In this document: positions 15,794 to 24,599 of the stretch, one piece after another | How the letters are laid out: each line of letters begins with the position of its first letter | Numbering within the stretch: position 1 is the stretch's first letter | Origin: Bacteriovorax sp. UBA1852 | GTDB taxonomy: Bacteria; Bdellovibrionota; Bacteriovoracia; Bacteriovoracales; Bacteriovoracaceae | Direction of reading: 5' to 3' | DNA: 37,184 nt | NCBI GenBank assembly: GCA_002338505.1 | Contig: DDIK01000005.1 | Coordinates: 1 to 37,184, forward strand | Made by a program: the position numbers and the translations under genes | Notes under the pieces: generated by a model | What the model was told of the DNA's origin: nothing | Seen by the model: the letters and a program-made list of their open reading frames with translations, nothing else | Database searches by the model: none

Positions 15794-17302
15794 CTATGAA
15801 GCCTCTTCAAATTCCTTCTCGAAATCATTCATAAATTCACTTAAAAAGTCTTTTGCTAAAGAATAGGCCATGCCCGTTAAGTATTCAGGGTTGATGATAT
15901 TGTCACTATATTCATTTCTAATAGGTCCTTTGTTGATAATCATGTCATATAGAATCCTTGCATGTTGAAAGTTGTCTTTAAGAAACTGATGTCGTATATC
16001 TGAGGTTAAGTCACTATAGTTCTGTGAATAAAGATTCCAAAATGACTTTACAATAGACTTCTGCACAATTGATTTATATTGATCTTCTTTGAGAAATAAC
16101 TTCCATGTTGGGCGAATAAGAGTGTTGTAGTGTTTGAATGCGTTTTCTTCTCCTTCAAATGAGAGGTAATGAATAATTCTGCTCAGATCAAAGAGAAAGC
16201 TTTCAATGGATTGCACTTCATTCATATGTAGACATTTTTTTCCATATAAGATGAAGTTCTCTAGAGCATACTTACAAAGCCAATGATCAGATAGTAGCTC
16301 AATATTAATTCTATAGTAATAGAATATTGATGATGCTTTTTGTTGATTTCTTGTGTTGATACCTTCCGATAGAAGGGTGTTTAAAATCATGAGGTTAAAT
16401 CTTACTAATTTATCATATTGTAAGAGAATACATTTTTCATTGGTATTCGTAATCAGTCGACATATATAAGGTATTATTTCATTATCTCTAGGTTTGAGGT
16501 GATTTATGTTTTCTAGAATTTTTGCCAACAGGTATGTCTCAGGCCATATCTTGTCTTTTTTTAGATAATATTTACCTTCTTGTGAAGTACCATGGGAGAA
16601 TTTTGAGTATTTTAAGCGCCAATTTCTATCGAGATTATCTTCGAAGTTTAATTCGATAAATCTATTCAATATATGAAAAATTTCAGTATATACAATTGAG
16701 ATGACTGTTTTATCTTTTCTTTGAATTGCAGAGGATGCCATATTATTCATCACGTCGATTTGATAAAATATATTATCAATTCTCTTTTCATTTAAGGCGC
16801 TATTATCTCTATGGATCATATTAATTTTATGTATGATATCTCTGCTCATTAGTGGAATAAAGAAGGATGGTCTAGCATATCTACTTAGTAAATACAGATA
16901 GGGCATAAGACCTAGCATTGCGATTATCGTTAAAGAAAAGGAAAGAAGTGACATCAATTCAAAGCTTGGGTGATTTTTCGTTATTAAGTGAGTTGTTACT
17001 ATGATCAGGTTTGTTAGGAGAATATAGCTAACCCCTGCGATAGTGATAGGGTGACTGACATACAATTTTATTAAGTGCGGGCTGTAGACATTTGAAGTGA
17101 GTGTAATGATAAAGACCATAGCTGTAATTATTGCTGCAAAGTAGGTATTGATTGATCGATTTGCTACTGCTAATGAGTTGATTTCCTTTATCATCAAATG
17201 ATTGTCAATATAGAGTGGTATACAGAGTATCGCTATGGCAATCACGAGACTTAAAAGTATGAGAGTCTTTTTAAATGTAGTGTTTCGCATTTCTAATTTC
17301 AT
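15794..17302 (-). CDS. Membrane protein with DUF2254-like N-terminus
   Basis: This 502-residue protein has four predicted membrane helices in the first 145 residues (about 12-30, 50-68, 84-104, 117-140). A large soluble helical domain follows, with no catalytic motif that I can see. TSNVYSPHLIKLYVSHP after helix 2 resembles the SPR-x-L-x-x-F motif of DUF2254 membrane proteins; this is a resemblance, not a firm match. Its ATG overlaps the stop of the upstream receiver gene as ATGA, so the two are translationally coupled and it may be the target of that receiver. It is convergent with the secreted cassette. Confidence 0.75.
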   Translation of the reverse strand: MKLEMRNTTFKKTLILLSLVIAIAILCIPLYIDNHLMIKEINSLAVANRSINTYFAAIITAMVFIITLTSNVYSPHLIKLYVSHPITIAGVSYILLTNLIIVTTHLITKNHPSFELMSLLSFSLTIIAMLGLMPYLYLLSRYARPSFFIPLMSRDIIHKINMIHRDNSALNEKRIDNIFYQIDVMNNMASSAIQRKDKTVISIVYTEIFHILNRFIELNFEDNLDRNWRLKYSKFSHGTSQEGKYYLKKDKIWPETYLLAKILENINHLKPRDNEIIPYICRLITNTNEKCILLQYDKLVRFNLMILNTLLSEGINTRNQQKASSIFYYYRINIELLSDHWLCKYALENFILYGKKCLHMNEVQSIESFLFDLSRIIHYLSFEGEENAFKHYNTLIRPTWKLFLKEDQYKSIVQKSIVKSFWNLYSQNYSDLTSDIRHQFLKDNFQHARILYDMIINKGPIRNEYSDNIINPEYLTGMAYSLAKDFLSEFMNDFEKEFEEAS

Positions 17303-17667
17303 GTTGAATTTAAGCTATCACTTAGCTTCTTCTCAAGGGCCTTATTCTTTATTGGTTTTTCTATAACATCTAATGCGCCTAAATTATAAAAATAATCTTT
17401 ATCAGATTCTCCAAAGTGAGCAGAGATACAAACTATCTTAAAATCATAATTTCGTTTTTTTATTTTCTTGAGTAATTCAACGCCAGACATATTAGGCATT
17501 ATCAAGTCCATTAAGATAAGGTCAATATCATGACACTCATCTATATACCTTAGAGCATCAAGACCATCGCAGGCTTCGTATACGTGATGACCCATGTTTG
17601 TAAGCTTCATTGAAAGAAGCACTCTCACATCTTCGCAATCATCAACGACTAATATGTTTTTTCCCAT
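17299..17667 (-). CDS. Single-domain (CheY-like) response regulator
   Basis: The 122-residue protein is a receiver domain only: acidic pocket D9-D10, phosphoacceptor D54 in LILMDLIMPNMSG, then ISAH and the lysine of VIEKPIKNKAL. No output domain follows, so it must act by protein contact, as CheY does. The gene overlaps the next gene (membrane protein) by four bases (ATGA). This suggests a signalling pair, with the membrane protein as likely effector or the receiver regulating it. No kinase gene is adjacent. The start has a weak AGA-rich ribosome site. Confidence 0.9.
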   Translation of the reverse strand: MGKNILVVDDCEDVRVLLSMKLTNMGHHVYEACDGLDALRYIDECHDIDLILMDLIMPNMSGVELLKKIKKRNYDFKIVCISAHFGESDKDYFYNLGALDVIEKPIKNKALEKKLSDSLNST

Positions 17668-17726
17668 ATCTTCTCCATGTTTAGGTTATCGCTAAACTAT
17701 TAGAGAAATATCAATAATTGTTAAAC

Positions 17727-18539
17727 CTATTTAGATGTTACTATCGAGGATAGTTGGTTTTTTGAGTAAATGAGATTATGACTAAAGTTTAATTGACTTC
17801 GATTCTTGTAGAGAATGAAAAAACCCATGATAACGAGAAATATAGCAAACCCTTTTTTAAGCTTTCGATTGGATATATGATCAACTAACTTATTACCAAT
17901 GAGTATTCCTATTGCAGTGAAGACAACAAATATACCTAGGAATTGCCATGGTACTTCTACTTGATTGAGATAGCCATAGAAGCCAGAAAATGACTTAAGA
18001 GATATGATGAGTAATGATGTTCCTACTGCCTCCTTCATTTTGATTCCAGCGAGTAATACGAGTGCCGGGACAATGAGGAAGCCACCACCAACACCGACTA
18101 TTCCGGTAACAATACCAACAATAATCCCTTCAGCAATGATCAGTGATATATTTAGTTTTTTTACTTCTTCAATATCGTCATCTTCTGAGCGCCCTTTAAA
18201 CATGAAGTAGCTAGCAACGATCATAATGAGGGCAAAGAAGATAAGTTGGGCACTTCCGCTTATATAGGCCGATATTTTTGCTCCAAGGAATGTTCCAATC
18301 ATAGCAAAAGGTCCAAACAGGTATGCTACTTTGAGGTTAATATTTCCTTTCTTGTAGTGTCCAAATGATCCAATTAAACTTGTCGCTCCAACAATAGCAA
18401 GAGACAGTGCAATTGCCTGCTTAGGATCAAACTTAAGTACATAGACTAAGATTGGAACTGTGAGAATCGAGCCACCACCACCCATGACTCCAAGAGATAG
18501 TCCTATAAGTGTTGCTAATATATAACCTAGGATTTCCAT
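17727..18539 (-). CDS. TauE/SafE-family (DUF81) anion exporter, probably sulfite
   Basis: The 270-residue inner-membrane protein is built from two related halves, each starting with a glycine-rich motif (GVMGGGGSILTVPILVYVL at about residue 18; GIVGVGGGFLIVPALVLLA at about 145). That is the hallmark of the TauE/SafE family. Seven to eight membrane helices are predicted. Family members export sulfite, sulfoacetate or related anions. Next to a persulfide-dioxygenase-like gene, whose family makes sulfite, export of sulfite is the natural reading. AAAGGA precedes the ATG. A perfect FNR-type site TTGAT-N4-ATCAA lies 54-67 bases upstream, so the adjacent Crp/Fnr regulator probably controls it. Confidence 0.88.
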   Translation of the reverse strand: MEILGYILATLIGLSLGVMGGGGSILTVPILVYVLKFDPKQAIALSLAIVGATSLIGSFGHYKKGNINLKVAYLFGPFAMIGTFLGAKISAYISGSAQLIFFALIMIVASYFMFKGRSEDDDIEEVKKLNISLIIAEGIIVGIVTGIVGVGGGFLIVPALVLLAGIKMKEAVGTSLLIISLKSFSGFYGYLNQVEVPWQFLGIFVVFTAIGILIGNKLVDHISNRKLKKGFAIFLVIMGFFILYKNRSQLNFSHNLIYSKNQLSSIVTSK

Positions 18540-18592
18540 GTTTTTTTCCTTTGTATGAATTTAGAATATAACAAGAGAATGATGAAAAAACA

Positions 18593-18606
18593 TTGATCTT
18601 GATCAA
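18593..18606. promoter_or_regulatory. Perfect FNR-type box upstream of the TauE-type exporter
   Basis: TTGATCTTGATCAA matches TTGAT-N4-ATCAA at all ten fixed positions. It sits 54-67 bases before the exporter start and overlaps the stop codon of the Crp/Fnr gene. The distance suits activation. Confidence 0.6.
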
Positions 18607-19253
18607 GCCTTCAAGTTTTCTGCAAATTCATAAAGCTTTTCTAGGTCTACTATGTTGATTTTTCTACCATCTTTACTAATTAGACCTTCGTTATGCGCCT
18701 TGGTTAAAATTCTGGACACCGTCTCAGTTTTAGCTCCACAATATTCACCAACTTCTTTTCGAGTCCATTGATAATTGGGATATCTCGTTCTAAGAAAAGC
18801 TAGAGTTTGCAGAATTCGTGCTTCAACCTTTGTCGTGGCCAGTTCTGCAAACTTATTTTCAGACCTTCTAAGTTCTTTCGCTAGCACTTGGGTAATATAG
18901 AGAAGACTCTCGTTATTTGTTTGGATCTCAGCTTCAAAATCTCTTCGTGATATACTTTTTACTTGCGTATTTGTTAAAGCAATAGTTGTCGCATGATATG
19001 TTTCATTACTTAACAAAGTACGATGTCCAAAGAATTGGCCCTTATTAAAAACTCTTAGAAGTATCTCTTTACCGTCATGTGAGATCGAAATAAGTCCTAC
19101 ATGACCATTAGTGACTTCATAGACATGTTGAGGCTCATCTCCTTGGTGATAGACGATCTCATTTTTTTTGAAGACTTTGGAGCTTATCTCCTTTTTTGCC
19201 TTCTCGCTAAGAATATTGAATAAGTATTGGTTATTATTAAACTCTAAACTCAT
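18603..19253 (-). CDS. Crp/Fnr-family transcription regulator without an Fe-S cluster motif
   Basis: This 216-residue protein has a cyclic-nucleotide-binding-type beta roll (about 20-130; YHQGDEPQHVYEVTNGHVGL, FNKGQFFGH), a long dimer helix and a helix-turn-helix (about 165-200). The recognition helix TETVSRIL has the E-x-x-S-R arrangement that reads TTGAT half-sites in FNR. There is a single cysteine and no N-terminal cysteine cluster, so it does not sense oxygen as FNR does. The cAMP-contact residues of Crp are also not obvious. It lies between the exporter (same strand) and the divergent persulfide-dioxygenase-like gene, with FNR-type sites on both sides. A reactive-sulfur or redox regulator is the inferred role. 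Confidence 0.92.
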   Translation of the reverse strand: MSLEFNNNQYLFNILSEKAKKEISSKVFKKNEIVYHQGDEPQHVYEVTNGHVGLISISHDGKEILLRVFNKGQFFGHRTLLSNETYHATTIALTNTQVKSISRRDFEAEIQTNNESLLYITQVLAKELRRSENKFAELATTKVEARILQTLAFLRTRYPNYQWTRKEVGEYCGAKTETVSRILTKAHNEGLISKDGRKINIVDLEKLYEFAENLKA

Positions 19254-19274
19254 TTCTCTATAATAACATTGTTC

Positions 19275-19307
19275 ATTGAATGTTCAATCAAGTTTGATCA
19301 TAATCAT
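19275..19307. promoter_or_regulatory. Operator region between the Crp/Fnr gene and the persulfide-dioxygenase-like gene
   Basis: TTGATCATAATCAT (19294-19307) matches the FNR-type consensus at nine of ten fixed positions. ATTGAATGTTCAAT (19275-19288) is a perfect dyad, and ATCAAGTTTGAT (19287-19298) overlaps both. The region is 102 bases long and divergent, so autoregulation plus enzyme control is likely. Confidence 0.5.
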
Positions 19308-19354
19308 ATAAATAATTAACTTCTTTTGTTATTATTGATTAAAGGAGAATCGAA

Positions 19355-20215
19355 ATGAATGTAAAATCATTTTTTGATAAAGATACTTGTACAGTGACTT
19401 ATGTTGTTTTTAACAAAGCAACACGTGACGCCGTTATTATTGATCCTGTTCTCAATTATGATAATCAAGCCTCAAAAATCACTTATGAATCCTTCAATGA
19501 AGTTGCCAAGTATGTTGAGGAATTATCCTTGAATATTCATTATATTCTTGAAACGCATGTTCATGCTGACCATCTAACAAGTGCGCCAGTTTTTAAGAAT
19601 AGGTTTAAGAATAGCCAGATTGTTATTAGTGAAAATATTAAAATTGTTCAAGAAGTTTTTTCTTCTATTTATAACTTAAAGTCTCTCCTTGTTGATGGCA
19701 GTCAGTTCGATTATTTGATTAAAGATGAGGAGACTATATTTGCAGGCTCTCTTTCTATTAAGGCCATCGAGACTCCAGGCCATACACCTGCTTGTGTTAC
19801 TTATGATATCGAAGGAACTCTTTTTACTGGTGATGCTCTTTTTATGCCGGATATGGGAACGGGACGTTGCGATTTTCCAAAAGGTAGTGCAGTAAGGCTA
19901 TATGACTCGATTCAAAGAATTTATGACTATCCTGACGATACCATTATTTATGTCGGTCATGACTACGCACCTGGTGGAAGAGAATATAAGTTTCAGACAA
20001 CTGTTGGCGAGCAGAAAAATAATAATATTCAATTAAAATATAGTACAAGTCGCGATGAATTTATCGAGTTTAGAACAAAGAGAGATGAAACTTTGAAAGC
20101 GCCTAAATTGTTGTTACCGAGTATACAAGTTAATATGGCCGCAGGGAAACTTCCTGCTGCTGAAGATAATGGTAAGAGTTATCTCAAAATACCTATTAAT
20201 ATCGAGGATAGATAA
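19355..20215 (+). CDS. Persulfide dioxygenase-like metallo-beta-lactamase-fold protein (ETHE1/Blh group)
   Basis: This 286-residue cytoplasmic protein has the metal motif THVHADH (H68, H70, D72, H73), H143 in TPGHTPA, D160 in FTGDALFMPDMGTGRCDF and H202 in VGHDYAPGGREYKFQTTVGEQ. The GDAL...GRCDF and HDY-PGGRE segments are typical of the Blh/ETHE1 type, which oxidise persulfides to sulfite with O2 and a mononuclear iron, rather than of glyoxalase II or beta-lactamase. Its setting (sulfite-type exporter, Crp/Fnr regulator) agrees. AAAGGAGA lies eight bases before the ATG. The next gene begins inside its stop codon (TAATG). A hydrolytic MBL activity remains possible. Confidence 0.85.
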   Translation: MNVKSFFDKDTCTVTYVVFNKATRDAVIIDPVLNYDNQASKITYESFNEVAKYVEELSLNIHYILETHVHADHLTSAPVFKNRFKNSQIVISENIKIVQEVFSSIYNLKSLLVDGSQFDYLIKDEETIFAGSLSIKAIETPGHTPACVTYDIEGTLFTGDALFMPDMGTGRCDFPKGSAVRLYDSIQRIYDYPDDTIIYVGHDYAPGGREYKFQTTVGEQKNNNIQLKYSTSRDEFIEFRTKRDETLKAPKLLLPSIQVNMAAGKLPAAEDNGKSYLKIPINIEDR

Positions 20216-20733
20216 TGAATAAGATATCCATCGGCTTTGTTATTTTTTCTTCATTTTATCTTCATGCATTTACCAGTACCGAAGAAGCAAGCAAGATCAT
20301 GATGCCTTTTAAAAAAGAAATGATGAAAACACTTAAGACATCTATTAAAAGTGACGGCATTAAAGGTGCTGTAAAAACTTGCCATCTGAAGGCACCAGAG
20401 ATTACTAGTTCATATAGGAGCGAGGTTGTTGCAATTGGGAGAACAAGCTTAAAATATAGAAATAAAAATAATAAGCCTGAGAAGTGGATGATTCCAATTC
20501 TTAGTGAATATGAAAGTAGTAAAAATAAAGAACCTAGGATCGTACATGTTGGTAAAGATTCATATTATGTTGAACCAATATACGTTAAGGGACTTTGTCT
20601 AAATTGCCATGGAAAACTATCAGGAAGTATAAAAGAGGCCATAACAACTTCTTATCCTCACGATAAGGCTCAAAATTATAAAGTTGGTGATTTCCGCGGA
20701 TTATTCTGGATGAGGTCAGTGAATAGCAATTAA
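20215..20733 (+). CDS. Exported DUF3365 (Tll0287-like) c-type heme protein
   Basis: The 172-residue protein has a signal peptide (ending LHAFT, about residue 20). A domain of the DUF3365/Tll0287 type follows, with DGIKGAVKTCHLKAP and, near the C-terminus, the heme c motif CLNCH (C128, C131, H132). RTSLKYRNKNNKP and the MRSV end also fit. It would carry one covalent heme in the periplasm. Known relatives are heme-PAS-like redox or sensor domains, but none has a clear role. One-base overlap (TAATG) with the dioxygenase gene indicates translational coupling, so it probably handles electrons or sensing linked to sulfur oxidation. Confidence 0.85.
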   Translation: MNKISIGFVIFSSFYLHAFTSTEEASKIMMPFKKEMMKTLKTSIKSDGIKGAVKTCHLKAPEITSSYRSEVVAIGRTSLKYRNKNNKPEKWMIPILSEYESSKNKEPRIVHVGKDSYYVEPIYVKGLCLNCHGKLSGSIKEAITTSYPHDKAQNYKVGDFRGLFWMRSVNSN

Positions 20734-20880
20734 GACGGTAACAATCGCGCATAAACAACAAGACATTGCACAGCTGTCTATTTCTTATACAATTTATTTT
20801 TCTAAGTATTCTAAATAATATGACTATACCTTGGTCTCTATTTTGCACCATAGTAATTGTTTAATTATTATGGAGTATTT

Positions 20881-23800
20881 ATGAAGTCATTATTCATCTT
20901 TTTGTCATTCCTTGTTTTTACACAGTTAGCTCACTCAAAAGCTCGTACATGTACAGAATACATGAGATTGATTTATGGAGTGAATAAAGAGAGATCGATA
21001 CCAAATCTTGAGGGTGTTGATGAAATTCTAAAAATTAATAAAGGTTTTAGAGAGAAAGTTTTAAGGGCGACTTTAGACAGTGACTCTAGAAGACTTCTTA
21101 ATGAATCAATGTTGAGTGAACTCAGAAAGAAATCTGCTAAGCTTGCTAACCGCCTTGAGGAAAAGAGCAAAGATACAGTTATTGATGAGGCAACACAGGT
21201 TCATGACGTATTTGTTGTTGGGGCAGGGGTGCAAAGTACAATTTTTGCTCAGGGAATTAAACAAGAAAATCCAGATATTAAAGTTATGGTTGTTGAACAG
21301 TCAGATATGGTTGCTAGTAATTTTGCAATGTCTCCAGATTACTTTCGTATTAATAGTACTAACAGACCCGAAGATTTTTCTAAAGAGGCCGTTCCGGGTA
21401 GTGGGAATATTAATAGAATCGGAGGAGCCAGTGTTCAGATTCCAGACCTTGAAGCAGCAAAGTATCCAACTGCTGGCGCAATTGCTGACGCTTCTCTCTA
21501 CAATATGTATGAATCACAGGCACAAGTATTATTTAAGACTGAATTTATTAAATCTGAAAAGAGAGGTCCAAACGATCAATGGCCTGCAAAGTATAGAATC
21601 ACAATTAAAAGAGGTGACAAAGAATATTATCAATATGCTAATTACATTGCTAACGCTACAGGACTTGGTAAGGAGAAGTATTCAGGTATTACAGATGAGA
21701 AATCTCTCGCTTTTATTAAGAAAGAAAGACTTAAGGGAGTTAAGTTAACTGAAAGCTCTAAAATATTACCAAGATTTATGACTTTTGATGATGCAAGAAG
21801 ATTAAATAAGCTTATGAACAAGCCATTTGCTCCATATAAAGATAAGAAAATTATGGTCATTGGTAATGGAGATAGTGGAAAAGTAACTATTGAGCATCTC
21901 TTTAAAGAGGGACCAGTTGCAGGATATAAAGATGATAAAGCACAGGCCGGTAAAATTAGTAAGCTTGTTTGGGCAGGACAAACTGAAGAGGCATGTGATG
22001 CATATGTAACGAGTAATAGAAATCGTTATTCAAGCATTGCTGCGGAATATAAGAACGGTAACCTTGAGCCAGTCGATTCAAAAGTTGTCAAAATGGAAGA
22101 TGAACTAGGTGGAGTAAAGGTTACATTTAGTGATGGCCGTGTAGTATACGTTGACCATGTGATATCAGCGACGGGATTTGAAAAAAAGTATGGAAAATCG
22201 TATGAAACATTTTTTGATGGCAGCACTATTCCAGATGATCTTGAAAATGCAGGAGATTACTTAGAAGATGTTAAAGGTAAAAATATTGAATCAAGCAATA
22301 GCGACTTTACAACTCTTTCTACTCGACTTGTAAATGGAAATGGTGAAAAAGAAGATATCTTTTTCTTAGGCCCTATGGTTAATCTGATTAGAGAGGGCGA
22401 AGAAGGACTTCAAGCTGGAGTATCACAAAATAGTGTGTCTATATTCATTAATAGTCCACGTAATTACTCATTCGCTCGATTACTTGCCAGTAATATTGAG
22501 CCAGGAAACTTTAAACGACTCGAAGATACTAGTGATGATTTTGGTGATCTGTTACCAGAGCACTCTGTCATATTAAATATTGATTCATCTCTTAGTGCCG
22601 CAACGCCAACAGGTTACAATGAGAAGTACTTGCTCGCTCATTTTATCTCGTCTTTAAAAGACTTCAAATTAGAACAATTCAGTAATACAAAACTTAGTTT
22701 AACTATTGGTATGAGTAATGAGGGAATCTTTTTACAAATTAATGATGGCGCCAATAATGCCATTCAAAGAATCTCTCAAGATTTCATTTCAAATGACAAA
22801 GCCCAGCGGATTCTTAAGCAAATTATTCTTGAAGAAGAATATGACCTTAACGCTCGAATAATAATTGGAGAGAATGGCGAAATCGATTTTGAGAAGTCTG
22901 ATATTGTTAAGTCTTTTAGAGAAAATGAGAGAGATGTCGATTCATTTGATAGTGTTGAACCCAAAAGCTTAGACAAAGTCGGACTCTCTGAGCAAGAAAG
23001 ACTTGAGAGAGCTGTTTTAGGTTCATTCAGTGAAAATACAAAAGTACAAGATAATGAATATAATATTAATTCAGCATCCGGGTCATATAGGTTAAAGCTA
23101 GATGAGGGTGAAGACTTAGTTAGCTTTTCAGTAAATGATCAATTTGATCGTTCCTTTTATAATGTTTCACAGATTAACGAAATCTTAGAAGGTGAAAAAG
23201 GAGTGATTGAAGTCATTTTTCTTAACAATACAAGAGCATACTATCGATATCAGAAATTAAGCTCGACTTTAGATCAATATGGTTTTGATGAAGTTGAACC
23301 GAGCTTTCTTAATAATTCAGCTCTTCCTTCTTTGAATCGACGTAACTTATTTACTTTAGAGTCTAATCTCGTGAGTAATGATAGCTTAACAGTTAAGGTG
23401 AGTGACTCAGATAGTAGTCTCGATTTGAGCATCTCTCAAATCAGTGAAGATACTTTTAAAGTAGAAAACTTAGAAAAGGAAATTTCTACACAATTTTCTT
23501 ACATATCTAAAATATATACGATAGCTACTCGAGACTCTGTAACTCTTGAGCTGGTATCGAGTGATATGGATAGCACATATTTAAGATATAATAAAAATCG
23601 AAAAAGATTAGAAGTGGTGAATCTTCCTGTTAATATTACTAAGCGTAATCTGCTTTATACTAAAGAGAAGTCTGTAGAGAATATAAAATACAAGGTCTCT
23701 TATGTTGACAACGATCTAGCATTTAGAGTTTTTGGTAAAACTAACGATGTCGAATTATTTTATAATGAAAAACGGATGAAATTAGTTCTCAAGAATGTTA

Positions 23801-23991
23801 AAAACATCGATCTTTATGAGAGTAATAGCACTAGTTATCTACGTGTTACTTATGTCAAAAATGGTATTCGCAGAGAGAAGTTTTATGGTCTTAGGTATTA
23901 CGTACCTGGAGACAGCTATGACTTTGAGATCTTAGAAAATGAGCCCTATACTGATTATGTGAGAACTCTTTTTAAAGCTGATGAGAACTGA
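20881..23991 (+). CDS. Exported 1036-residue FAD/NAD(P)-fold protein with long C-terminal region
   Basis: The start at MKSLFIFLSF (GGAG seven bases upstream) gives a clean Sec signal peptide ending AHSKA; an in-frame ATG 24 bases earlier would spoil it. Residues 108-160 have an FAD-binding Rossmann motif (VVGAGVQS, G114-x-G116, then an acidic VVEQ end). A second dinucleotide motif is at 324-333 (IMVIGNGDSG), and ISATGF (A430-T431-G432) is typical of two-dinucleotide-domain flavoprotein monooxygenases. Residues from about 540 to the end are beta-strand-rich, with no family that I recognise. Flavoproteins of this type are normally cytoplasmic or Tat-exported, so a Sec-type signal is odd; no twin arginine is seen. 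Substrate unknown. It stands alone and is convergent with the CBS gene. Confidence 0.85.
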   Translation: MKSLFIFLSFLVFTQLAHSKARTCTEYMRLIYGVNKERSIPNLEGVDEILKINKGFREKVLRATLDSDSRRLLNESMLSELRKKSAKLANRLEEKSKDTVIDEATQVHDVFVVGAGVQSTIFAQGIKQENPDIKVMVVEQSDMVASNFAMSPDYFRINSTNRPEDFSKEAVPGSGNINRIGGASVQIPDLEAAKYPTAGAIADASLYNMYESQAQVLFKTEFIKSEKRGPNDQWPAKYRITIKRGDKEYYQYANYIANATGLGKEKYSGITDEKSLAFIKKERLKGVKLTESSKILPRFMTFDDARRLNKLMNKPFAPYKDKKIMVIGNGDSGKVTIEHLFKEGPVAGYKDDKAQAGKISKLVWAGQTEEACDAYVTSNRNRYSSIAAEYKNGNLEPVDSKVVKMEDELGGVKVTFSDGRVVYVDHVISATGFEKKYGKSYETFFDGSTIPDDLENAGDYLEDVKGKNIESSNSDFTTLSTRLVNGNGEKEDIFFLGPMVNLIREGEEGLQAGVSQNSVSIFINSPRNYSFARLLASNIEPGNFKRLEDTSDDFGDLLPEHSVILNIDSSLSAATPTGYNEKYLLAHFISSLKDFKLEQFSNTKLSLTIGMSNEGIFLQINDGANNAIQRISQDFISNDKAQRILKQIILEEEYDLNARIIIGENGEIDFEKSDIVKSFRENERDVDSFDSVEPKSLDKVGLSEQERLERAVLGSFSENTKVQDNEYNINSASGSYRLKLDEGEDLVSFSVNDQFDRSFYNVSQINEILEGEKGVIEVIFLNNTRAYYRYQKLSSTLDQYGFDEVEPSFLNNSALPSLNRRNLFTLESNLVSNDSLTVKVSDSDSSLDLSISQISEDTFKVENLEKEISTQFSYISKIYTIATRDSVTLELVSSDMDSTYLRYNKNRKRLEVVNLPVNITKRNLLYTKEKSVENIKYKVSYVDNDLAFRVFGKTNDVELFYNEKRMKLVLKNVKNIDLYESNSTSYLRVTYVKNGIRREKFYGLRYYVPGDSYDFEILENEPYTDYVRTLFKADEN

Positions 23992-23998
23992 TTTTACA

Positions 23999-24598
23999 CT
24001 AGACGAAAGTTTTAAATTGATCAGTGTTAATTACGTACTTTAGAATATCTGTCTGCGTAATGATACCTTCAAGGATGTGTTGATGAGAAACAACAGGGAG
24101 TGAGCCACAGTTTTCTTCAAGCATAATTTTTGCAGCATCGCTGACTCTAGCATCCTTGTAGGCACTAATAACTTCTTTCGTCATTATTTCTTCGACTCTT
24201 CTTTGTGAAGTTGCTCGGATAAGATCTCTATCTGATAGAATTCCACAAAGTACTTTATTGTCATCTAGAACTGGAAGATGATGAATTTCATTTTTAATCA
24301 TCAGCTCTTTTGCGTTCTTAATAGAATCACTTTTTTTAACAGTGATCAGCTTCATAGATATAAGGTCTTGGATGTGAACGGGCTTTTTGAATGTCTCTTT
24401 TTGTTCTTGTACTGAATCATAGGCATTTCTAGCCTGGTGAGCAGTTTGTGAAGCATGACCAGAGTCTAAATTAATATCACTTTTTGTAACATCATTCTCA
24501 ACTTCACCAGCATGGCGTGTTCTTGATATCTTAGTACTCGTGATACTCGGCCAGTCATACTTTTGAAACTGGCCGTTGAAGCTGACAACAAATGACAT
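23999..24598 (-). CDS. CBS-domain pair protein
   Basis: The 199-residue protein has a 70-residue N-terminal stretch of unclear fold, then two CBS domains (about 80-130 and 138-190). The first has IQDLISMKLITVKKSDSI and HHLPVLDDNKVLCGILSDRDL; the second has VEEIMTKEVISA and GSLPVVSHQHILEGIITQTDIL. Such pairs bind adenine nucleotides and sense energy state. There is no catalytic or transport domain. It starts one base after the stop of the YceI gene, so the two are co-transcribed. It is convergent with the 1036-residue flavoprotein gene, seven bases apart. Confidence 0.9.
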   Translation of the reverse strand: MSFVVSFNGQFQKYDWPSITSTKISRTRHAGEVENDVTKSDINLDSGHASQTAHQARNAYDSVQEQKETFKKPVHIQDLISMKLITVKKSDSIKNAKELMIKNEIHHLPVLDDNKVLCGILSDRDLIRATSQRRVEEIMTKEVISAYKDARVSDAAKIMLEENCGSLPVVSHQHILEGIITQTDILKYVINTDQFKTFV

Positions 24599-24599
24599 A

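Noticed and set aside
20842..20854. GCACCATAGT shared with 11066-11075 upstream of another large exported protein
   Set aside because: Distances to the start codons differ greatly (about 27 versus 130 bases) and flanks are unlike; a 10-base match is weak.
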